In this document: piece by piece, positions 6,736 to 12,069 of the stretch
How the letters are laid out: each line of letters opens with the position of its first letter
Position numbering within the stretch: position 1 is the stretch's first letter
The notes under the pieces: generated by a model
Database searches by the model: none
What the model saw: the letters and a program-made list of their open reading frames with translations, nothing else
Told to the model about the DNA's origin: nothing
Program-made: the position numbers and the translations under genes
From: CAMASH01 sp041746635
GTDB taxonomy: Bacteria; Verrucomicrobiota; Verrucomicrobiia; Chthoniobacterales; Terrimicrobiaceae
NCBI GenBank assembly: GCA_041746635.1
Contig: JBGTGQ010000005.1
Coordinates: forward strand, 1 to 12,069
Direction: 5' to 3'
DNA length: 12,069 bases

Positions 6736-6754
6736 GGGGCGCATATGTAGCCCC
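6736..6754. promoter_or_regulatory. Small hairpin around the alternative DksA-like start
   Basis: GGGGC (6736-6740) and GCCCC (6750-6754) can pair around a 9-base loop that contains CATATG, including the upstream in-frame ATG at 6744 on the minus strand. If transcribed it could hide that start and its GAGGGG ribosome-binding-like sequence. The same bases could instead be part of a weak promoter (minus strand TTGCAC at 6767-6772, 17 bp, TACATA at 6744-6749), in which case the start would be 6717. Both readings are speculative. Confidence 0.25.
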
Positions 6755-7079
6755 TCGCCGGGTAGAGTGCAAGGGGATTCTTGAATTCCCCCCGCCGGGG
6801 CACGGCCAATTCACGAAACAGAAGAAAACGCCGCCAGGCCGAGCAGGAAATATGAGGGGGCGGAAGAAACAGGTGCTCTTTCCTTCATCCTGTTCATGTT
6901 GCTTCCTGTTTTTTATGCGCTTGCCGGTGCGAACAGGCGGTTGACACAGCCGTCTCGACAAAGTCTAAACGCTGCATGACGGATGAGTGGCGGCATGGCA
7001 CTGGGCAAATTGCGGGTCGTCTGAGGGTGGTGGACGTGGCCAAGGTGCTGCGCGGACTGGGTTCGTCACGCGATCCCCG
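6745..7079. other. Intergenic region between divergent operons
   Basis: About 335 bp separate the DksA-like gene (leftward) from the ABC ATPase gene (rightward), with no ORF resembling a protein. It contains an imperfect hairpin GGGGATTC-TT-GAATTCCCC (6773-6791, one bulged base), a pyrimidine-rich stretch near 6885-6915 with repeated CCTGTT-like words, and the promoter candidate at 6941-6969. No tRNA, riboswitch or other RNA gene was recognised. Confidence 0.6.
6941..6969 (+). promoter_or_regulatory. Sigma70-type promoter candidate for the ABC export operon
   Basis: A perfect -35 TTGACA (6941-6946) is followed after exactly 17 bp by TCTAAA (6964-6969), which matches 4 of 6 of TATAAT. Transcription would begin near 6976, upstream of the three-gene transporter operon. 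It would leave about a 100-base leader if translation starts at 7080, or about 11 bases if it starts at 6987. This is the best promoter match seen in the window. Confidence 0.5.
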
Positions 7080-7829
7080 ATGAACGCTCTTGGCCCGCCC
7101 CAGCCACCACCTCGGGGCGATGCACCAGAGGTTCTTTTTGCCGGGCGCGGTCTGACCAAGATTTATGCGACGGGCGAGGTGGAGGTGCGGGCTCTCGACG
7201 GAGTGGATATCGATCTTTACCACGGTGAACTGATTGTGCTTCTCGGGGCTTCCGGCAGCGGAAAATCCACTCTGCTGAACAATCTCGGAGGTCTTGATGT
7301 GCCCACCGGTGGCACTCTGACTTATCGCGGGCGCGATCTGACCAATGCGGATGAGGATGAGCTCACGGCGTTTCGTCGGGATGCGGTGGGGTTTGTTTTT
7401 CAATTTTATAACCTCATTCCCAGTCTGACCGCGCGGGAAAACGTCTCGCTGATCACGGAGATCGCCCCGGATCCGATGACGCCGGAGGAAGCGCTGGCGA
7501 TGGTCGATCTGGGTGACCGGATGGATCATTTTCCCTCGCAAATGTCCGGCGGCCAGCAGCAACGCGTAGCCATTGCCCGCGCCATCGCCAAGCGTCCGGA
7601 GGTGTTGCTTTGCGACGAGCCGACCGGGGCGCTCGACGTGAAAACCGGGATCACGGTGCTGGAGGCGATCGAAAAGGTGAACCGCGATCTCGGCACACTC
7701 ACGGTTCTTATCACGCACAATGCCGTGATGGCGGAGATGGCCGACCGGGTGATTCATCTTTCGGACGGAAAAATTTCCCATATTGAGCGCAATGCCACCC
7801 GGCGGCCTGTGAGATCGTTGCAATGGTGA
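7080..7829 (+). CDS. ABC transporter ATP-binding protein, LolD/MacB class
   Basis: This 249-residue cytoplasmic ATPase should energise the permease encoded next to it. All ABC motifs are intact: Walker A GASGSGKST (56-64), Q-loop Q108, signature MSGGQQQR (155-162), Walker B VLLCDE with catalytic E180, D-loop GALD (183-186) and H-loop H213. The sequence around NNLGGLDVPTGG and the LIPSLTARENV segment are typical of the MacB/LolD/FtsE class, which drive mechanical rather than channel-type export. I chose the ATG at 7080 because the conserved ABC fold starts soon after. An in-frame ATG at 6987 would add 31 residues of low-complexity, non-conserved sequence. Neither start has a strong Shine-Dalgarno. 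Its stop overlaps the permease start, indicating one operon with the next two genes. Confidence 0.93.
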   Translation: MNALGPPQPPPRGDAPEVLFAGRGLTKIYATGEVEVRALDGVDIDLYHGELIVLLGASGSGKSTLLNNLGGLDVPTGGTLTYRGRDLTNADEDELTAFRRDAVGFVFQFYNLIPSLTARENVSLITEIAPDPMTPEEALAMVDLGDRMDHFPSQMSGGQQQRVAIARAIAKRPEVLLCDEPTGALDVKTGITVLEAIEKVNRDLGTLTVLITHNAVMAEMADRVIHLSDGKISHIERNATRRPVRSLQW

Positions 7830-10192
7830 TGACTGCGCTGGATTTAAAATTGCTCCGCGATGTCGGAAAAATGAAGGGCCAGATGCTTGCGGTCGGTCTG
7901 GTGATGGCCTGTGGGCTGGCCATGATGATCATGGCGCGCAGCCTGATCCTGTCTTTGGAAACGACCCGCGCGGCATATTATGAACGCCATCGCTTCGCCG
8001 ATGTGTTTTGTGATTTGAAGCGTGCGCCGAATGCGCTGCGGGAAAAACTGGCGGCGATTCCCGGCGTGGCGGCCGTGGAAACGCGAGTCGCGGGCGCGCT
8101 GCGCATGGACTTGCCGGGTTTGGCCGAACCCGCGGATGGGACGATCATTTCGATACCCGAGGATCGTCCGATGCGGTTGAATACGCTTTTTCTGCGCACC
8201 GGGCGATTTCCGGAGGTGGGTAAGGCGAACGAGGCGATCGTCAGCGAGGCCTTTGCCAAGGCGCATGGTTTCCAGCCGGGAAATTCGATTGAGGTGATTC
8301 TGCGCGGGGCGAGGGAGCGTCTGAATATTGTTGGAGTCGCCCTCTCGCCGGAATACGTCTTCGAGGCGCGACCGGGTCAGGCTCTGCCGGACAATAAACG
8401 CTTCGGGGTTTTCTGGATGAACGAACGTGATCTGGCCACGGCCAATGATCTCGACGGGGCGTTTAACAATGTGGTGGTGGATGTGGCGCCGGGACAGGAC
8501 ACCGCGCCGGTGATGGCGGAGATTGACCGCCTGCTGGAACCGTACGGTGGGCTCATTGCGTATGACCGCAGCGACCATGCCTCGGCCAAGCAGCTCGACG
8601 ATGAAATCGCCATGCTCAACGGCATGTCCATTGCGTTCCCGGTGGTTTTCCTTTGCATCGCGACCTTTATGACCAGCGCGGTGCTGGCGCGGGTGATTCA
8701 TCTTCAGCGCGAGCAGATTGCGCAGCTCAAGGCCTTCGGGTATTCCTCCCGCCAGGTCGGCGTTCACTATTTAAAGTTCGCGCTTGTCATCGTGGGCATC
8801 GGCTTGGCGGGCGGCGGGCTGGCCGGTGCCTGGCTCGGTGCGAATGTGGTGACGCTGTATCACAAATTTTTCCAGTTTCCCTCGCTCACGTTTCACCCCG
8901 ACTACGCCGCGGTGGGGATTGCCTTTGCCGTGAGTTCGGGAGCGGCGTTCCTGGGGGTCCTTGGCGCGGTGCGTCAGGCGGTGCGCCTGCCTCCGGCCGA
9001 AGCGATGCGCCCGGAGCCTCCGGCAGATTTCCGGCCGTCCCTTCTCGAACGCATGGGCGTGCAGAAACTTTTCGGTCCGTCCATGCGTATGGCCCTGCGA
9101 AATCTGGAACGCCGTCCCTGGCAGGCGGTTTTCACCGCGCTCGGGTTGGCGCTGGCCGTGGGCATTCCCATCGTGCCGGGGGCCATGCGGGACGGGATCA
9201 ATTTTCTCCTCGATTTCCAATGGACCCTGGCCCAACGGCAGGATGTGACGGTCACCTTGATCGAGCCGGGTTCGGCCACTGCGTTCACCTCCATCAAGCA
9301 TCTGCCCGGCGTGATCCATGCCGAGCCTTTTCGCAGCGTGCCGGCGCGTCTGCGTTTCGGTCATAAAAGTCATCGTCTGGGCGTGACCGGCATTCCCGCC
9401 GGAACCTTGTTGAACCGCGCCCTCGACCAGCACGGCAAACCGCTGCCCGTGCCGCCGGACGGGGTGCTCATCTCGGAAAAACTGGCGGAAATGCTTGGGG
9501 CGAAGCCGGGGGATTTGCTGACGTTGGAAGTGCAGGAGGGCCGCCGCCCGCGGCGCGAGGTGCCGATTCACGGTCTTATTACCGATTACGCGGGACTGAG
9601 TGCCTACATGGATATCGACGCGCTGCGCCGCCTCATGCAGGAGGGCCCGACGGTGAGCGGGGCGCATCTTTCCGTGGATGCAAAATACTGGCAGACCTTT
9701 CTCGATGAGGTGAAACTTGTGCCACGCATCGCCAGCATGAATATCACCTCGGCTTTGCAACAAAGTTTTCGTCAGACCACGGCCGAATCCATTACTCTCA
9801 TCCAAACCATTTACTTTACCTTTGCGGTCATCGTCTCCTTCGGCGTGGTTTATAACAGCGCCCGCATCTCGCTTTCCGAACGCAGCCGCGATCTGGCCAC
9901 CTTGCGCGTGGTGGGTTTTACCAATCGCGAGGTCGCCGGAGTGATGATCGGTGAACTCGTCATGCTGACGCTGGCGGCCATTCCAGCCGGCCTCTGGATC
10001 GGCGGGCAACTGGCGAATTTTATCGTCCAATCGGCCAGCACGGAAACCATCCGGCTGCCTCTCATTTTGACCCACGAGACCTACGCCACCGCCATTTTGA
10101 TTGTGCTGATCTCCGCAACGGTCTCCTTTTATGTGGTGAGCCGCCGCATCCGTAACCTCGACCTGTTGGGTGTTTTGAAAGCCCGGGAATGA
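7823..10192 (+). CDS. ABC permease with two fused FtsX domains
   Basis: The 789-residue inner-membrane protein consists of two MacB/FtsX-type halves in one chain. Half 1 has a membrane segment at about 21-45, a large periplasmic domain (about 46-265), then three segments near 268-290, 318-345 and 362-385. Half 2 repeats this at about 434-455, a periplasmic domain (456-658), and segments near 660-680, 705-730 and 755-775. Each half carries the cytoplasmic coupling-helix motif next to its FtsX domain: QIAQLKAFGYSSRQVG (299-314) and DLATLRVVGFTNREVAG (690-706). One chain thus replaces the usual permease dimer, as in the YbbP-type family. It overlaps the ATPase gene (ATG 7823; in-frame alternative ATG 7829 in a TGATG overlap) and the adaptor gene (ATGA), so the three are co-translated. 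The substrate is unknown: lipid, lipoprotein, peptide or drug export are all possible. Confidence 0.88.
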   Translation: MVMTALDLKLLRDVGKMKGQMLAVGLVMACGLAMMIMARSLILSLETTRAAYYERHRFADVFCDLKRAPNALREKLAAIPGVAAVETRVAGALRMDLPGLAEPADGTIISIPEDRPMRLNTLFLRTGRFPEVGKANEAIVSEAFAKAHGFQPGNSIEVILRGARERLNIVGVALSPEYVFEARPGQALPDNKRFGVFWMNERDLATANDLDGAFNNVVVDVAPGQDTAPVMAEIDRLLEPYGGLIAYDRSDHASAKQLDDEIAMLNGMSIAFPVVFLCIATFMTSAVLARVIHLQREQIAQLKAFGYSSRQVGVHYLKFALVIVGIGLAGGGLAGAWLGANVVTLYHKFFQFPSLTFHPDYAAVGIAFAVSSGAAFLGVLGAVRQAVRLPPAEAMRPEPPADFRPSLLERMGVQKLFGPSMRMALRNLERRPWQAVFTALGLALAVGIPIVPGAMRDGINFLLDFQWTLAQRQDVTVTLIEPGSATAFTSIKHLPGVIHAEPFRSVPARLRFGHKSHRLGVTGIPAGTLLNRALDQHGKPLPVPPDGVLISEKLAEMLGAKPGDLLTLEVQEGRRPRREVPIHGLITDYAGLSAYMDIDALRRLMQEGPTVSGAHLSVDAKYWQTFLDEVKLVPRIASMNITSALQQSFRQTTAESITLIQTIYFTFAVIVSFGVVYNSARISLSERSRDLATLRVVGFTNREVAGVMIGELVMLTLAAIPAGLWIGGQLANFIVQSASTETIRLPLILTHETYATAILIVLISATVSFYVVSRRIRNLDLLGVLKARE

Positions 10193-11427
10193 TGAAAACC
10201 TCCCCGCCATCCTCCAACGGAAAATCCGCCAAAGGCAAAAGCCCCTGGCGCAAGATCCTGCTCTATGCCGCGGGCGCGGCGCTGGCCTATTTCATCATCA
10301 CCGGATTGATGCCGAAGCCAGTTGAAGTGGACATCGCGAAGGTCACGCAGGGACCGCTCACGGTTTCCGTGCTGGAGGAAGGCAAGACCCGCATCCGCAA
10401 TCGCTATGTGGTTTCGCCGCCGGTGGCCGGCTACCTGCGCCGCGTGCCGGTGCGCGCGGGTGATCCGATTGAGGCGGGCAAGACCTTGCTGGCCATCATC
10501 CAGGCCGCGCCATCGAGTTTTCTCGATCCCCGCGCCACGGCGCAGGCCGAATCGGCGGTGCGGTCCGCCGAGGCCGCCCGCATGCAGCGCAGCGAACAGG
10601 TGCAAAGCGCCGAAGCGGAACTCGAACTGGCCCGCAAGGAACTGACACGGGCTGACCAGCTCCGAAAAAAGGGAGCCATTGCCACCCAGGAATTTGACAC
10701 CGCTTCCAACCGCGTGGACATGCTCGACAATCAACTCGGCTCCGTGCGGTTCGCCTTGAAGGTGGCGGAATTCGAACTTGAGCAGGCCGAAGCCGCCCTC
10801 GTCCAAGCCACGGGCGATCCCTCGGACTCCGGCCAGCCCATCGAAATCCGCGCGCCGGTTTCCGGCTTCGTGCTCAATGTTTACGAGGAAAGTGCCCGGC
10901 CCGTGACGCCGGGCCTCGCCATCATGGAGGTCGGCGACCCAAAGGATCTCGAGGCGGAAATCGAACTGCTTTCCAGCGACGCGGTGAACGTGAAACCCGG
11001 CGCGGACGTCTCCATCGAGCAATGGGGTGGCGGCGAACCATTGCCCGGCAAAGTCGCGTTGGTCGAACCCGGTGCGTTTCTCAAGGTCTCCGCCCTCGGG
11101 GTGGAGGAACAGCGCGTGAAAGTGCGGGTGAATTTTACCGATCTCCCCGAAGGCGTGTTGGGCGACCGCTACCGGGTCGAGGCCCGGATCGTCACGTGGT
11201 CGGGCGACAAGGTGCGGCAGGTTCCGACCGGTGCGCTTTTCCGCCGGGGCAACGATTGGATGACTTTCGTGGTGGAGAACGGCAGGGCAAGTTTGACCAA
11301 GTTAAAAATCGGCCGCACCGATGGCGTCGCGGCGGAAGTGACGGAGGGATTGACCGAAGGGCAGGAGGTGATCCTGCATCCGCCGGATACCGTAAAGGAC
11401 AGCGTGACAGTGAAGCTGCGCCCGTAG
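10189..11427 (+). CDS. Periplasmic adaptor subunit, HlyD/AcrA/MacA-like (membrane fusion protein)
   Basis: This 412-residue protein should link the permease to an outer-membrane channel. After a basic cytoplasmic leader it has one membrane anchor (about 22-40). Then come the first lipoyl half-motif (about 70-105), an alpha-helical hairpin coiled coil rich in Ala/Glu/Arg/Gln (about 115-208), the second lipoyl half (RAPVSGFVLNV, 221-231, on to about 250), a beta-barrel (about 253-330) and the membrane-proximal domain (about 340-410). At the hairpin tip R154-x3-L158-x6-A165 resembles the RLS motif through which AcrA/MacA-type adaptors contact TolC, with Ala in place of Ser. There is no lipobox. 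The start ATG (10189; alternative ATG 10192) overlaps the permease stop. Last gene of the transporter operon; no TolC-like gene follows in the window. Confidence 0.9.
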   Translation: MMKTSPPSSNGKSAKGKSPWRKILLYAAGAALAYFIITGLMPKPVEVDIAKVTQGPLTVSVLEEGKTRIRNRYVVSPPVAGYLRRVPVRAGDPIEAGKTLLAIIQAAPSSFLDPRATAQAESAVRSAEAARMQRSEQVQSAEAELELARKELTRADQLRKKGAIATQEFDTASNRVDMLDNQLGSVRFALKVAEFELEQAEAALVQATGDPSDSGQPIEIRAPVSGFVLNVYEESARPVTPGLAIMEVGDPKDLEAEIELLSSDAVNVKPGADVSIEQWGGGEPLPGKVALVEPGAFLKVSALGVEEQRVKVRVNFTDLPEGVLGDRYRVEARIVTWSGDKVRQVPTGALFRRGNDWMTFVVENGRASLTKLKIGRTDGVAAEVTEGLTEGQEVILHPPDTVKDSVTVKLRP

Positions 11428-11438
11428 CCCGCCACCAC

Positions 11439-11456
11439 CCTGACTCGCGAGTCAGG
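11439..11456. terminator. 18-bp perfect palindrome after the transporter operon
   Basis: CCTGACTCGCGAGTCAGG is a perfect palindrome 12 bases after the adaptor stop. In RNA it would form a 7-bp stem with a CGCG loop. It lacks a following U-run, so it may be a weak or factor-assisted terminator, an mRNA 3'-end stabiliser, or an operator for the downstream esterase gene. Its CTCGCGAG core also occurs in the palindrome at 3065-3072. Confidence 0.4.
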
Positions 11457-11508
11457 CCGCCGAAATGAACTTGCTCCGCGTGCCAAGGCGGGTACAGGTT
11501 GGCTTATC

Positions 11509-12069
11509 ATGTCTTTGCGTCCGTTGTTTTCCCGTTTGATCATATTTTGCCTGTCCGCCGTATTTGCGGGAGCGGCAATGGCGGACGAGGGAAAGCCGCG
11601 CGAAAGTTTTTTCCGGAAAGCGGTTCGCGACATACTGAATATCGACGCGGTCCGGCGTGAATTTATTTACCAGAAGCTGCCGGACGAGGATCTTAAGCTG
11701 GATATTTACTATCCGCGCGAGGCGCCCCCTCCCACCGGCTATCCGCTGATCATCTGGTTTCATGGCGGCGGGTGGATTCTCGGCAGCAAACGTCAGGACG
11801 TTTTTGTCCGTCATTTTCCGCGCTACGGGTACGCCATTGCCAGCGTGGAATACCGCCTGGCCACTGGAAATCCTTTCCCGGCCCAGATCCGGGATGCACG
11901 AACGGCAACGTGGTGGCTTTGGAAACATGCGAAGGAACTCGATCTCGACCCTGCTGCCATGGTCGTGGCCGGACAGTCAGCGGGCGGTCATCTCGCCCTT
12001 CTGCTGGCATCTTCCCAAGGAAAATATCCCAAAGGATGGGGGCCCTCTGTGCCGCGCGGAACCTTGCGC
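11509..12069 (+). CDS. Secreted alpha/beta-hydrolase, esterase/lipase-like (partial, runs off window)
   Basis: This ORF is open to the right edge; 187 codons are visible. Residues 1-25 are a Sec signal peptide (basic start, hydrophobic core LIIFCLSAVFAGA, probable cleavage after AMA), so the enzyme is exported. The mature part shows the hormone-sensitive-lipase/Aes-like or BD-FAE esterase pattern: YPLIIWFHGGGW with oxyanion-hole motif HGGGW (85-89), then SVEYRLA (112-118), FPAQIRDA (123-130) and nucleophile elbow GQSAGG with S157. The catalytic Asp and His should lie in the missing C-terminal part. Family members cleave acetyl or other esters, often on plant polysaccharides in soil or gut bacteria; the substrate here cannot be told. 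The ATG has no clear Shine-Dalgarno and follows the palindrome at 11439-11456, so it is probably separate from the transporter operon. Confidence 0.87.
   Translation, partial: MSLRPLFSRLIIFCLSAVFAGAAMADEGKPRESFFRKAVRDILNIDAVRREFIYQKLPDEDLKLDIYYPREAPPPTGYPLIIWFHGGGWILGSKRQDVFVRHFPRYGYAIASVEYRLATGNPFPAQIRDARTATWWLWKHAKELDLDPAAMVVAGQSAGGHLALLLASSQGKYPKGWGPSVPRGTLR

Noticed and set aside
6773..6791. Imperfect GGGGATTC/GAATTCCCC hairpin as a regulatory element
   Set aside because: It is short, has a bulge and no U-run, and lies upstream of both divergent operons. It is kept only as part of the intergenic description.
8771..10210. 479-codon open frame on the minus strand opposite the permease
   Set aside because: It overlaps the well-supported FtsX permease along its whole length. 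Composition (Arg, His, Gln, Gly) is typical of reverse-strand translation of GC-rich genes.
11505..11510. TATCAT as a -10 box for the esterase gene
   Set aside because: It overlaps the ATG itself, so transcription would begin inside the gene and remove the signal peptide; no -35 is found at the right distance.
1..12069. CRISPR arrays, insertion sequences, prophage or tRNA/rRNA genes
   Set aside because: No regularly spaced direct repeats, transposase motifs, integrase genes or cloverleaf-like sequences were seen on either strand.

Overview
This is a GC-rich stretch of chromosome from a Gram-negative (diderm) bacterium. It is made of housekeeping and cell-envelope genes, with no phage, CRISPR or defence module. 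I lean towards Verrucomicrobiota or another PVC-group member. The reasons are the L33 and S18 sequences, a DksA-like protein with a long Lys/Ala-rich tail next to them, the AsmA-like protein, and start sites that mostly lack Shine-Dalgarno sequences. This placement comes from sequence style only and was not checked against a database.

Left end (1-807): a compact inverted pair of REP-like hairpins, each with a GTAG tetranucleotide at its base, then a leftward gene for a membrane-anchored lytic transglycosylase. Its start faces the start of priA across 83 bp. Positions 807-3026 encode a full-length PriA helicase with all eight zinc-binding cysteines. An intergenic hairpin built of degenerate 7-bp repeats follows. 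Next is a 786-residue AsmA-like envelope protein (3135-5495) that converges on the next gene group.

Middle (5516-6717, minus strand): a tight cluster transcribed as DksA/TraR-like protein, then L33 (rpmG, 57 aa), then S18 (rpsR). Gaps are only 5-6 bp, so this is very probably one operon. The DksA-like protein has a histone-H1-like basic N-terminal tail encoded partly by 24-bp tandem DNA repeats, an acidic C-terminal tail, and only two of the four canonical zinc cysteines.

Right part (6745-11427): an intergenic region of about 335 bp with a good sigma70-type promoter candidate leads into a tripartite export system. It comprises a LolD/MacB-class ATPase, a fused double-FtsX permease of 8 predicted membrane segments, and an AcrA/HlyD-type periplasmic adaptor. 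Stop and start codons overlap at both junctions, so translation is probably coupled. No outer-membrane TolC-like partner is in the window. After an 18-bp perfect palindrome, the window ends inside a secreted alpha/beta-hydrolase (esterase-like) gene.

I found no convincing new biological system. The items most worth a second look are the REP doublet (implying a RAYT-type transposase elsewhere in the genome), the chimeric DksA-like protein in a ribosomal-protein operon, the heptad-repeat hairpin, and the fused-permease tripartite transporter.
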